DNA from: Propionibacteriaceae bacterium UBA5174
Lineage (GTDB): Bacteria > Actinomycetota > Actinomycetes > Propionibacteriales > Propionibacteriaceae
Direction: 5' to 3'
DNA length: 18,973 nucleotides
Assembly: GCA_002413345.1 (NCBI GenBank)
Contig: DHWU01000009.1
Location: forward strand, 114,178 to 133,150
The notes below the pieces were generated by a model. That model was not told the DNA's origin. It did no database searches and saw only the letters and a list, made by a program, of their open reading frames with translations. This document shows positions 8,091 through 15,525 of this stretch, piece after piece (position 1 is the first letter of the stretch; the number at the start of each line of letters is the position of its first letter). A program made the position numbers and the translations under genes.

Positions 8091-9520
8091 TGAACTTCAT
8101 CAAGAATCCACGCATTCGCGTGATCGGGATCGCCGGGCTCGCCTTGGTGGTACTGGCTGGCGTCGGAATTGGCGTCGCCACGGCATCGGCCACCACCAGC
8201 GACCGCTGGGCCACCGCCACTGCAGCCACCGGCGATGTGACTCAGACCTACACCACCACCGGCAGCGTGACCCGAAAAAACACCGCCACGGCGTCTTTTT
8301 CGGTTAGTGGGACCGTGAACAAGGTGTCTGTGTCAGTGGGCACTGAGGTGAACGCCGGCGACGTCCTGGCAACAGTAAATACCCGCGATTTGAAACTCGC
8401 CGTATTGAACGCCGAGACTTCCCTTGCCAAAGCGGAATCGACCCTTTACGACGCACAGCACCCGAGTTCTTCAAGTGGTTCAAACTCGAGCGGTTCGAAT
8501 AGCAGTACCGGTTCCACCAGCGTCGATCTAACCACCATCAACAAGGCGGTTGCCAGAGTGAATACTGCGGTAACCGCCGAGTCCAGTGCTTGTGATTCGA
8601 TTGTGGCCTGGTTGTCGGACGATCTATCCAGCACCACCGCCTCGGCCTCACCAAGCACTTCCACCGAGCCGACGCTGACCGAGTTGAAGACCTGTGCCAC
8701 CGCTCGGGCCGAGGTGAGCGCCGCCAATAAGAATCTGCAACAGGCTCTGAGCGCGGCCAGCAAGAGCACTGGCTCAACTGGATCAGGCTCGACCTCGGGC
8801 ACTTCGACGACCGTGAGCGCTTCAGCGGTCGCCTCAGCCAAAGCCACTGTCGTTGAAGCCGAACAGAAGCTGCAATCAGCCGAAGACGATCTGGACTCGG
8901 CTAAGCTCCTCGCCCCGGTCTCGGGCACGGTCGCAGCAGTTGGGATAACCGCAGGCACCAGTTCGTCTGGTTCGATCACCATTATTGGCAGCGGTGCCGC
9001 AGTGGTGACAGTTGAGCTACCGCTAACCACCCGTACCGCGTTGACTACGGGGGTCGAAGCCACGGTGACACCGGCGGGATCCCTCACTCCGCTAACCGGC
9101 ACCGTAACCAACATCAGCTTGTTGGAGACCAGCGGTACCAGTGGCAGCACGACTACCTATTCCACCACCATCGCAGTCTCTGACCCGGATGGACGGTTGG
9201 CCAGCGGCGCCAAGGCGTCAGTTTCGATTCCGGTGAAGTCAGCAACTGGCGTGGTGACCGTCCCGATCTCGGCACTGACCCCAACCGGCACTGGCACCGG
9301 CACGGTTAGCGTCTTGGCCTCGGGCTCCTCCACCCCGACCACCACCACGGTTTCGACTGGGGCTGTCGGCGGCGGCGTAATCGAGATCAGCCAAGGGCTT
9401 AGCGCTGGGCAGGTCGTGGTTATCGCTGATCGCAAAGCGGAGATTCCGTCAAACTCCAACAGCCAGAACAGATCGTCTTCATCGAAGTCATCGAGTTCAT
9501 CGCAGACGACCAAGAAGTGA
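8090..9520 (+). CDS. Second membrane-fusion adaptor (HlyD/MacA-like) of the exporter operon
   Basis: This is a second, clearly different adaptor (476 aa) at the end of the exporter operon. ATG 8090 is preferred over GTG 8087 because GAGGAG (8078-8083) sits 6 nt before it. It has an N-terminal anchor (residues 11-30), a first lipoyl half ('SVSGTVNKVSVSVGTEV'), a long helical hairpin (about 105-280), a second half ('APVSGTVAAVGITAGTS') and a beta-barrel. The C-terminal domain includes 'VPISALTPTG' and 'ISQGLSAGQVVVI', and the tail is Ser/Lys-rich. The hairpin is broken by Ser/Thr/Gly-rich linkers and holds the protein's only two cysteines, Cys168 and Cys202. The shared 'FSVSGTV' and lipoyl halves suggest it is a diverged paralogue of the first adaptor. 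It may form a mixed or alternative complex with the permease. The role of two adaptors is unknown. Confidence 0.82.
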   Translation: MNFIKNPRIRVIGIAGLALVVLAGVGIGVATASATTSDRWATATAATGDVTQTYTTTGSVTRKNTATASFSVSGTVNKVSVSVGTEVNAGDVLATVNTRDLKLAVLNAETSLAKAESTLYDAQHPSSSSGSNSSGSNSSTGSTSVDLTTINKAVARVNTAVTAESSACDSIVAWLSDDLSSTTASASPSTSTEPTLTELKTCATARAEVSAANKNLQQALSAASKSTGSTGSGSTSGTSTTVSASAVASAKATVVEAEQKLQSAEDDLDSAKLLAPVSGTVAAVGITAGTSSSGSITIIGSGAAVVTVELPLTTRTALTTGVEATVTPAGSLTPLTGTVTNISLLETSGTSGSTTTYSTTIAVSDPDGRLASGAKASVSIPVKSATGVVTVPISALTPTGTGTGTVSVLASGSSTPTTTTVSTGAVGGGVIEISQGLSAGQVVVIADRKAEIPSNSNSQNRSSSSKSSSSSQTTKK

Positions 9521-9534
9521 GTTGAATTGGACGC

Positions 9535-9573
9535 GGGTCCGTCGAGATGCACCCCTGCAACCTCGACGAACCC
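9535..9573 (+). terminator. Candidate hairpin terminator after the exporter operon
   Basis: An inverted repeat starts 15 bp after the last exporter stop. GGGT (9535-9538) and CGTCGAG (9540-9546) pair with CTCGACG (9562-9568) and ACCC (9570-9573), with one mismatch and a 15-nt loop. There is no T-run after it, so it would be a non-canonical terminator or an mRNA-end stabiliser. The rest of the gap to 9737 shows no gene; an AT-rich patch lies at about 9707-9727. Confidence 0.35.
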
Positions 9574-9737
9574 GCTCGTCGGCACTTCCCGTGAGCTTGT
9601 CCGCCCCCCGCAGACGCCCCCTCGGGCCCGTGAAGCCATTAAGACTTACCCCGACCGGCTCTATTCAACCGCTTCAAGCCCCGCTTTTACACCCTTTGGA
9701 GCGAGGTTTATTCTGAATTTTTGCTGTCAACCCAGGG

Positions 9738-11075
9738 CTACAGGGCTGGCAACCCGTGGCGCAACTCCCATTCGGTGACTTCACTGCGGTAAGACTCGTA
9801 TTCGGCCTTCTTGTTGCGCAGGAAGAAGTCGAACACGTGCTCGCCAAGGGTGTCAGCCACCAGTTGGGAGTTTTCCATCAGATCGATTGCATTGCCCAAG
9901 CTACGCGGCAGTGGAGAAATGCCTAGGCTCTGCCGCTGGCGATCGGTCAACGACCACACATCGTCCTCGGCGCCTTCGGGAAGTTCCATTTCGTTCTCGA
10001 TCCCCGAAAGACCTGCCGCCAGCACCATGGCGTAGGCCAGGTAAGGGTTGGCTGCCGAATCGATGGAACGCAGTTCCACCCGAGCTGAGGCACCCTTGTT
10101 CGGCTTGTACATCGGTACCCGTACCAAGGCAGAACGGTTGTTGCGTCCCCAGCAAATGAAACTCGGTGCCTCAGCGCCAGCCACCAGCCGCTTGTAGGAG
10201 TTCACCCACGGGTTAGTTACCGCAGTGATCTCGCCAGCATGCGCGAGCAGTCCGGCAATGAACTGGCGCCCGGTCTTGGAAAGGTGAAACTCGGCAGAGG
10301 CGTCATAGAAGGCGTTCTTGTCGCCCTCGAACAGGGACACGTGCGTGTGCATGCCCGAACCGGGGTGGTTGGTCATTGGCTTTGGCATGAAGGACGCGAA
10401 CAGGTTCTGCATCACCGCGACCTCTTTGACCACCACCCGGAAGGTCATAATCGCATCGGCCATGGTGAGCGCATCGGCGTAGCGCAGGTCAATCTCCTGC
10501 TGGCCCGGCCCGCCCTCGTGATGGCTGAACTCCACCGGGATCCCCATCTGCTCCAACAGGGTGATTGCCTGGCGGCGAAAATCCGCACCGGGGCTGGTGG
10601 TGGTGTGGTCGAAGTAGCCGGACTGATCGGCCGGGGTCGGCACTTCGCCAGGCACGATTGGCTGCTTGAACAGGTAGAACTCGATCTCTGGATGGGTGTA
10701 GAAGGTGAACCCCATCTCCGAAGCCTTCTTCAGCGTCCGCTTCAGCACATAGCGCGGATCAGCGAAGGACGGGGCGCCATCTGGCAGTCGGATGTCACAA
10801 AACATCCGCGCCGTCCCTTGACTACTACCCCGCCAGGGCAGCAGTTGGAAGGTGGACGGGTCGGGGTGGGCGACCATGTCGGATTCATACACTCGGGCGA
10901 AGCCTTCGATCGCCGAGCCGTCGAAACCGATCCCCTCGCTGAACGCACCTTCGAGTTCGGCTGGAGCGATCGCCACTGACTTCAGAAATCCGAGCACGTC
11001 GGTGAACCACAGTCGCACGAAACGGATGTCTCGTTCTTCCATGGTGCGGAGCACGAATTCGGTCTGCTTATCCAT
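9738..11075 (-). CDS. glnA2: Type I glutamine synthetase, GlnA2 class
   Basis: This is a cytoplasmic glutamine synthetase (glutamate + NH3 + ATP to glutamine), 445 aa from ATG 11075. The N-terminus ('RFVRLWFTDVLGFLKSVAI', 'EGIGFDGSAIEGFARV') and length match actinobacterial GlnA2. Further upstream in-frame codons give a non-conserved extension, so 11075 is the better start. Catalytic-core motifs are present: 'HPEIEFYLF', 'HHEGGPGQQEID', 'NHPGSGMHTHVSLF', 'NSYKRLV' and the 'NNRSALVRVP' region. At the loop where adenylylated synthetases carry a Tyr in a Leu-Tyr-(Asp/Glu)-Leu context, this protein reads DDVWSLT, so it is probably not a GlnE target. Some GlnA2-class enzymes in other actinobacteria are reported to prefer other substrates or be dispensable, so its exact role here is open. 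There is no Shine-Dalgarno sequence; CAGACT ends 6 nt before the ATG, a weak leaderless -10. Confidence 0.92.
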   Translation of the reverse strand: MDKQTEFVLRTMEERDIRFVRLWFTDVLGFLKSVAIAPAELEGAFSEGIGFDGSAIEGFARVYESDMVAHPDPSTFQLLPWRGSSQGTARMFCDIRLPDGAPSFADPRYVLKRTLKKASEMGFTFYTHPEIEFYLFKQPIVPGEVPTPADQSGYFDHTTTSPGADFRRQAITLLEQMGIPVEFSHHEGGPGQQEIDLRYADALTMADAIMTFRVVVKEVAVMQNLFASFMPKPMTNHPGSGMHTHVSLFEGDKNAFYDASAEFHLSKTGRQFIAGLLAHAGEITAVTNPWVNSYKRLVAGAEAPSFICWGRNNRSALVRVPMYKPNKGASARVELRSIDSAANPYLAYAMVLAAGLSGIENEMELPEGAEDDVWSLTDRQRQSLGISPLPRSLGNAIDLMENSQLVADTLGEHVFDFFLRNKKAEYESYRSEVTEWELRHGLPAL

Positions 11076-11192
11076 ACGATCAGTCTGCCCGCGATTGTGT
11101 TTCAGTTTGGTTACAACTTGCCGCTGGCCAGCCTGGAATCTGCTGGCTGGACGGTTTCGTCGCGCCACAGCCACCGCCAGTCCAATAACAAC

Positions 11193-11426
11193 TCACGATT
11201 CCTCCTCGGGATCAGGTTTGCCATCCCACTCCTGATTGCGCTCCGCCACCCGCGCCAGCGCATGTTCGGCGTCCTCACGTAGCTCATAGGGACCAAGCCG
11301 ATCCAGCGCCTTGCACCCCTCGTAGGTCTCGACCGCGTGGTGTTTGAGGCAGTAGTACCAGGGGCCGCGCGGATCCGCCTCCTCGACAGTCTTGGCTGAC
11401 TGCCCGAACCATGACCACTTTGACAT
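11193..11426 (-). CDS. Small SPOR-domain-like protein
   Basis: This is a small acidic soluble protein (77 aa). It resembles short actinobacterial proteins annotated as SPOR domain-containing: 'WYYCLKHHAVETYEGC' followed by 'RLGPYELREDAEHAL' and 'ARVAERNQEWD'. Such proteins are found in many actinobacterial genomes but their role is not known to me. The start is well supported: AGGAG (11436-11432) lies 5 nt before ATG 11426. There is no signal peptide or membrane segment, so the peptidoglycan binding usual for SPOR domains is not implied. It lies 117 bp upstream of glnA2 on the same strand and its start is 48 bp from that of the divergent map gene. Whether it is co-transcribed with glnA2 is unclear. 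Confidence 0.7.
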   Translation of the reverse strand: MSKWSWFGQSAKTVEEADPRGPWYYCLKHHAVETYEGCKALDRLGPYELREDAEHALARVAERNQEWDGKPDPEEES

Positions 11427-11461
11427 GACGACTCCTGGGGACCCACACCGGACGGCAGAAC

Positions 11462-11467
11462 TATGAT
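11462..11467 (+). promoter_or_regulatory. -10 element for leaderless map transcript
   Basis: TATGAT is one base from the consensus TATAAT and is followed by 7 nt and then GTG 11475. The first possible ATG of map (11463) lies inside this box, which argues that the ATG is part of the promoter and not the start codon. I see no good -35 at normal spacing. Confidence 0.6.
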
Positions 11468-11474
11468 CGGCATC

Positions 11475-12323
11475 GTGACCTCAGTTAAGCCATACCCAGT
11501 CTCACCCATGCGAGCGGTTCCCACCTCGATTCCGCGCCCTGAATACGTAGGAAATGATCGCCCCGAGCAGTATTCGGGTTCGCATGTACAAACCCCCCAG
11601 ACCATCGCCAAGATGCGGGTGGCCGGACGTATCGCCGCCCAAGCGCTGAACGCGGGCGCCGCGATCGTCGCCCCCGGAGTCACTACCGAGCAGATCGACC
11701 AGGTGGTCCACGACTTCCTGATCGCCAACAACGCCTATCCCTCCACCCTCGACTACCGAGGTTTCCCGAAGGCCTGCTGCACCTCAGTGAACGAAGTGAT
11801 CTGCCACGGCATCCCCGATGCCCGTCCACTCGAGGATGGCGATCTGATCAAGATCGATGTCACCGCTTTCGTTGATGGCGTGCACGGTGACAATTGCGCC
11901 ACCTACGGAGTCGGCGAAGTTGACGAGGAATCCCGACTGCTGGCTGAGCGCACCAAGCAGGCCATGGAGCGCGGCATCCGAGCAGTGCGTCCAGGGCGCG
12001 AGATCAGCGTGATCGGCCGGGTAATCGAGGCCTACGCCAAACGGTTCGGCTACGGAGTGGTGCGCGACTACACCGGCCATGGGGTGCACAGCGCATTCCA
12101 CTCTGGCTTGGTGATCCCCCACTTCGACAATCCGTACTACACCGAGGTGATGGAGCCGGGTATGACCTTCACCATCGAGCCGATGCTGGCCATGGGAGAC
12201 CAGCGCTCCCACGTCTGGGACGACGGTTGGACCGTAGTCACCAATGACGGTAGTCGGGTGGCGCAATGGGAATCGACCCTGGTGGTCACCGATGATGGCG
12301 CCGAAGTATTGACCGTCGCCTGA
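11475..12323 (+). CDS. map: Methionine aminopeptidase, MapB type (type Ic)
   Basis: This enzyme removes the initiator methionine from nascent proteins in the cytoplasm. The 282-aa product has the pita-bread fold ligands in order: Asp128 ('KIDVTAF'), Asp139 ('VHGDN'), His202 ('TGHGVHS'), Glu235 ('FTIEPM') and Glu266 ('AQWEST'), plus the 'VICHGIPD' histidine. The N-terminal extension is proline-rich with an 'IPRPEYVG' segment, as in mycobacterial MapB (type Ic). The last metal-ligand motif reads WES where most relatives have (F/Y)EH; the ligand Glu is kept. ATG 11463 is in frame and would add four residues, but it lies inside a strong -10 box, so GTG 11475 is chosen. ATG 11508 is a third option. 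It is divergent from the SPOR-like gene, and its 3' end faces rnpB about 47 bp away. Confidence 0.93.
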   Translation: MTSVKPYPVSPMRAVPTSIPRPEYVGNDRPEQYSGSHVQTPQTIAKMRVAGRIAAQALNAGAAIVAPGVTTEQIDQVVHDFLIANNAYPSTLDYRGFPKACCTSVNEVICHGIPDARPLEDGDLIKIDVTAFVDGVHGDNCATYGVGEVDEESRLLAERTKQAMERGIRAVRPGREISVIGRVIEAYAKRFGYGVVRDYTGHGVHSAFHSGLVIPHFDNPYYTEVMEPGMTFTIEPMLAMGDQRSHVWDDGWTVVTNDGSRVAQWESTLVVTDDGAEVLTVA

Positions 12324-12370
12324 ACTGTTGGCTGCTGTGTTCGAAAGCCACCGCAGTCGACGAGCCAGAT

Positions 12371-12767
12371 GGGGACGAGTCGGTCTGTAAGCCGGATTCT
12401 GTGGCCCCGAAAGACCGGTGATCATCCATCTGCGACGGTTGTTGCCAACCGCCTTCGCCGTTGCCAGCGTGCAACCTACCCAGACACCTCGCACGAGCAG
12501 CGCTCAGACGGTGTCCGCAGGCACCGCGTCCGAAGACTTGGCACCCTTCTTGGTCTTGCTCCAGGTGGGGTTTACCTTGCCACTCCAGTCACCTGGAGCG
12601 CGGTGGTCTCTTACACCGCCGTTTCACCCTTACCCACTCACGTGGGCGGTCTGTTCTCTGTGGCACTTTCCCGCGGGTCACCCCGGGTGGGCGTTACCCA
12701 CCACCTTGCTCTGTGGAGTCCGGACTTTCCTCGACTTGCGCCGCGATCACCCGACCGACTCGTCCGC
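12371..12767 (-). ncRNA. rnpB: RNase P RNA, bacterial type A
   Basis: This is the catalytic RNA of RNase P, which matures tRNA 5' ends. Read on the - strand it has the conserved 5' core GAGGAAAGTCCGGACTCC (just after P1), then internal AGGGTGAAACGGCGGTGTAAGAGACCACCG segments typical of the P10/P11 region. It ends with the conserved ACAGAATCCGGCTTACAGACC. The ends are set by P1: GGACGAGTCGGTC (12765-12753) pairs perfectly over 13 bp with GACCGACTCGTCC (12385-12373). The exact 5' and 3' ends are uncertain by a few bases. Any ORFs across this stretch on either strand are spurious. Confidence 0.95.
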
Positions 12768-12772
12768 GAAGT

Positions 12773-12804
12773 AGCTTACCGAACCAGGCAGGCAGGACTA
12801 ACCT
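12773..12804. promoter_or_regulatory. Interleaved divergent promoters of rnpB (-) and the SdpI-like gene (+)
   Basis: For rnpB, TAAGCT on the - strand (12778-12773) is followed by 7 nt and then the first base of P1; a weak TTAGTC -35 (12801-12796) lies 17 bp upstream. For the + gene, TAACCT (12799-12804) is followed by 7 nt and then GTG 12812; a weak TTACCG -35 (12776-12781) lies 17 bp upstream. Each -10 overlaps the -35 of the opposite promoter. Promoter function is inferred from hexamers and spacing. Confidence 0.55.
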
Positions 12805-12811
12805 TTCTAGG

Positions 12812-13183
12812 GTGATGCTTACAGCGATGGTGCTGGCCTTCGGATTGTTCTTCCTGGCTGGCCTTTCTGGAACAACCCGCCGCTTGGCGCAAGCGAACGC
12901 TTTCCCACTGGACACCAAGTGGGGACTCCGCACAGCTCAGACCACCCGTTCCGAAGCAGCTTGGGCTGCTGGACATCGCGCCGCTGCCCCGATGATTGCG
13001 GCGGCTGGCGTGATGAGCCTGCTCGGTGCGGTGATGATCTTGATCACTGCCTTCGTGGTAGTGCCCACCGCCTCGGCCATCTGGACGGTGGTGCTGGTCG
13101 CCTTGGTGGCCTACATCCTCGCCCTGCTGATGTTGCTAATCGCCACTCTGGTGGCCAACGGTGGCGCCCGCAAAGTCGAGTAG
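12812..13183 (+). CDS. SdpI-family small membrane protein
   Basis: This is an integral membrane protein of 123 aa with three hydrophobic segments: about residues 3-14, 68-90 and 93-117. Between the first and second lies 'WGLRTAQTTRSEAAWAAGHRAA', which matches the SdpI/YhfL signature (arginine-rich turn, Ser-Glu-x-x-Trp, His/Asn-Arg). SdpI itself gives Bacillus immunity to the SdpC toxin, but most actinobacterial members are orphans with unknown roles, and no toxin gene is visible here. Start: GTG 12812 sits 7 nt after a TAACCT hexamer; ATG 12815 is the next codon, and no Shine-Dalgarno sequence precedes either. Any reading upstream of 12812 overlaps rnpB and is not credible. It converges with the methyltransferase gene, with 14 bp between stops. 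Confidence 0.75.
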   Translation: MMLTAMVLAFGLFFLAGLSGTTRRLAQANAFPLDTKWGLRTAQTTRSEAAWAAGHRAAAPMIAAAGVMSLLGAVMILITAFVVVPTASAIWTVVLVALVAYILALLMLLIATLVANGGARKVE

Positions 13184-13197
13184 CAGCGCAACCTCAG

Positions 13198-14034
13198 CTA
13201 GCGGCGCACCGCGTGAACCAGTCGCACTAGGCGCATCGGGTTCAGCTGTGGGTTGGCCGCCCAGAACGCACTCGGTGCCGCTTCACTTTCTGCGATGTCG
13301 TGTTGTAATAGCCAGCCAGATTCGCCCAACCCGTCAGCCAACTCTTGTGGCGTAAACCGCGACTGCCAGGGCTCATTGTTTCCGCTGCGCGACGTGATCG
13401 CCGCGGCGTAGGCGCGTCCGGCCTCGTCGGCGAGCTCGGTGGACAACAGTGCGTCGAAGACCAACTCCGAACCGATCGGCAGCTCAGCCAATTGCGCCAG
13501 CAACTCCCGGTTCTGTTGCGGGGTCAGGTACATACTCAACCCCAGGCCGATCACCCCAACTGGCTGCGACCGATCCAATCCCGCACCAATCAATGAACCC
13601 AAGAGCCCAGGGGCGGCTAAATCGGCCGACACCGGCACTGCGAAATCTGTCAACCCTGCGTCGGTGAACAACTCCTCACGCCACGCCAAGACCTCACCGC
13701 GGTCGACTACCCAGACTTTCGCGGCAGTGTCGGCATAGACCGAGGTGTCCAGGCCTGCCCCCAGATACACACACTGCTTCAGGCCACTGTCGTGAAGCAA
13801 TCGTCGAGCAAAAGAGCTACGGATCACCGTGGACGCCCGCGCAGCGGCCAGTACCGGTTCACTCGAATAGGCCAGTTGGAAGTCCAACGGAGACGGTTCA
13901 TACAGGGCGCAAAGTGCTCCAGCGTCGGAATCGAGAAGCAACCGTGGAGAGTTGTCTACCAGTGCGTGGGCGGCGCGGGCCGCAGCTGAGATAAGAGCGG
14001 TTGCCGAGGGCAGGGCATCGTTGAGTGACTTCAT
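13198..14034 (-). CDS. Class I SAM-dependent methyltransferase, PPM2/LCM (TcmP-like) family
   Basis: This is a 278-aa cytoplasmic methyltransferase. It has the S-adenosylmethionine-binding motif 'VYLGAGLDTSVYA' (about 89-101), an acidic end to strand beta2 ('VWVVDRGEV', Asp111) and 'GLGLSMYLTPQQ', a hallmark of the leucine carboxyl methyltransferase-like (PPM2) family. Actinobacterial members methylate carboxylates or small molecules including polyketides, but substrates are mostly unknown and nothing nearby suggests one. ATG 14034 is the only good start. The DNA before it (14035-14129) has no Shine-Dalgarno sequence; a GATATT hexamer lies 8 nt before the ATG and could be a leaderless -10. 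It faces the SdpI-like gene. Confidence 0.8.
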   Translation of the reverse strand: MKSLNDALPSATALISAAARAAHALVDNSPRLLLDSDAGALCALYEPSPLDFQLAYSSEPVLAAARASTVIRSSFARRLLHDSGLKQCVYLGAGLDTSVYADTAAKVWVVDRGEVLAWREELFTDAGLTDFAVPVSADLAAPGLLGSLIGAGLDRSQPVGVIGLGLSMYLTPQQNRELLAQLAELPIGSELVFDALLSTELADEAGRAYAAAITSRSGNNEPWQSRFTPQELADGLGESGWLLQHDIAESEAAPSAFWAANPQLNPMRLVRLVHAVRR

Positions 14035-14129
14035 CTCAATTCAATATCACAGCGCCGCGCCAAGTCGAAATCGCCGCCGCCGGGCTGCTGGCCCTGGTTC
14101 GCCGCTGGGCTAGCCAGGCTAAGGCAGCC

Positions 14130-14621
14130 TCAGTTTCCGCCGGTTCGCACCTTCGGATCGCCGTCCAAAGCGGCATTCACTAGGGCATCGGCAGCTTTGT
14201 TTGCTTCGCGCGGCACCCAGGTCCAGCTAACCTCACTTGGACGCAGCGCTTGGGCGCGCCGGGCCAGCGGCAACATTGCGGGGTGTTTCACCTTCCACCG
14301 CCCGGCCATCTGCTCGACAACCAGTTTGGAGTCCATCCGAACCTCCACCGCCGCACTTGGATCAATCGCTTTGGCCATCTCCAGGCCCGCGATCAAGCCC
14401 GAATACTCGGCCACGTTGTTGGTGGCCACCCCCAAGGTGAGTCCCTCTGAATCCAGCAGTTGGCCGGTACCGGCGTCGCGGACCAAGGCCCCATACGCCG
14501 CTGGGCCGGGGTTGCCCCGCGAACCCCCGTCCGCCTCGATCACTAGCCGGCGGGTTGGCGATTCGCCACCCTCGGGGTCAAAGATGGATGGCCCCTCTTG
14601 GGACACAGGCGGACGCGCCAT
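14130..14621 (-). CDS. RNase HI family protein (stand-alone domain)
   Basis: This is a ribonuclease H that should cut the RNA strand of RNA-DNA hybrids. The 163-aa product has the four acidic active-site residues: Asp31 ('EADGGSRGNPGP'), Glu72 ('NNVAEYSGL'), Asp97 ('RMDSKLVVE') and Asp145 ('EANKAADALV'). In mycobacterial Rv2228c the same domain is fused to a CobC-like acid phosphatase; here the protein ends just after the RNase H fold. Its ATG overlaps the stop of the zinc-ribbon gene by one base (TGATG), so the two are probably translated together. About 22 residues before the first strand are variable and Pro/Glu-rich. Confidence 0.9.
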   Translation of the reverse strand: MARPPVSQEGPSIFDPEGGESPTRRLVIEADGGSRGNPGPAAYGALVRDAGTGQLLDSEGLTLGVATNNVAEYSGLIAGLEMAKAIDPSAAVEVRMDSKLVVEQMAGRWKVKHPAMLPLARRAQALRPSEVSWTWVPREANKAADALVNAALDGDPKVRTGGN

Positions 14622-15361
14622 CAGCGCTCCACCGCAGCCCGCACCAGGATCCGCTCACACTCCTCGCAGCGCACCACTTCGTCAGCGGCAGCGGAGGTGT
14701 AACCAGCCAGGGCACTGGCGGTTGCTTCGAGTTGGCAACCAGCGCAGCGCCGCCCCTTCAACTCGGCAGCACCCAGACCGCCACTCTTGACTCGAATCCG
14801 GTCATACAGCACAACCAGATCAGCAGGCATCTGGCCAGCGATTGCATCGCGCTTGGTCTGTCGCTCACCGATCTCAGCATTGGCTTGAGCAATCTGCTCA
14901 TCACGGGCCGCGATCACTGCCCGCAGCGAGTGCTCCAGTTCGGCGATTTCGTCAGCGAGCCGGGACTCCTCAGCGGTCGCCGAGTCGAGTTGTTCCATCG
15001 CCTCAAGTTCGGTGTCTTCGAGGTCGGAGATGCGCTTGCCCAGGTGTTCGATCTCGTCGTTGAGCGCGGCGAACCCTCGCGGGTCAGTCACTAGACCGTC
15101 GTCACGCCGTTTGATGTCTCGGGTCAATCGTTCACGGACCGGCACCAGATCAGCTTCAGCCTTCTCCATCTCAAGCTTCAGATCGCTGAGCTGCGTCCGG
15201 ATTCCGACCAAGGAGGCGCCCAGCTTGGCGTGTGCAGCCTTGCCCTCAACGATGACGGCATGCTCAGGCAGCGCGGTCTTACGGTGGTTTAGCTGAGCAA
15301 TCGCAGTGTCCTCGGCCTGTAGGTCGAGGAGTCTCAGCTGTGCCGAAGCGGCAGCTTTCAT
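14621..15361 (-). CDS. Coiled-coil C4-type zinc-ribbon protein (Rv2229c/CT398 type)
   Basis: This is a cytoplasmic protein of 246 aa. Residues 1 to about 180 are charged heptad-rich helices (a long antiparallel coiled coil). The C-terminus is a zinc ribbon with Cys206, Cys209, Cys232 and Cys235 in two CxxC pairs. The family is conserved across actinobacteria next to RNase HI; its biochemical role is not established, though the fold suggests nucleic-acid or protein binding. The start is strong: GGAGG (15371-15367) lies 5 nt before ATG 15361. A possible -10, TAGAGT (15394-15389, - strand), would give a leader of about 20 nt. It is the first gene of the pair with RNase HI and is divergent from the aminopeptidase P gene. 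Confidence 0.88.
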   Translation of the reverse strand: MKAAASAQLRLLDLQAEDTAIAQLNHRKTALPEHAVIVEGKAAHAKLGASLVGIRTQLSDLKLEMEKAEADLVPVRERLTRDIKRRDDGLVTDPRGFAALNDEIEHLGKRISDLEDTELEAMEQLDSATAEESRLADEIAELEHSLRAVIAARDEQIAQANAEIGERQTKRDAIAGQMPADLVVLYDRIRVKSGGLGAAELKGRRCAGCQLEATASALAGYTSAAADEVVRCEECERILVRAAVER

Positions 15362-15525
15362 CTGGGCCTCCTTCAGTTGTGGACACCGACTCTACTGGCA
15401 ACCATCACTTAGCCACTTATCAGCCACCTACGGATGGCCTCTGGACTCCCATCCATCACCAAGCCCGTGATGAAGACCCGAATCAGGCTGATATCGCCCC
15501 GACCGATGGATGCAGCGCTTCCCGT

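Noticed and set aside
8446..9150. 234-codon frame on the - strand opposite the second adaptor, Val/Glu/Ala-rich
   Set aside because: It is the complement of Ser/Thr-rich coding DNA; it has no recognisable motif and no start signal.
11420..11425. TTGACA on the + strand as a -35 for map
   Set aside because: It is 36 bp from the -10 box, far outside the normal spacing, and it overlaps the first codons of the SPOR-like gene.
11784..12815. Reading frames through 12370-12800 on both strands that look like proteins of up to 240 codons
   Set aside because: This stretch is the RNase P RNA gene, shown by its conserved cores and perfect P1 helix. Only the part from 12812 on the + strand is a protein gene.
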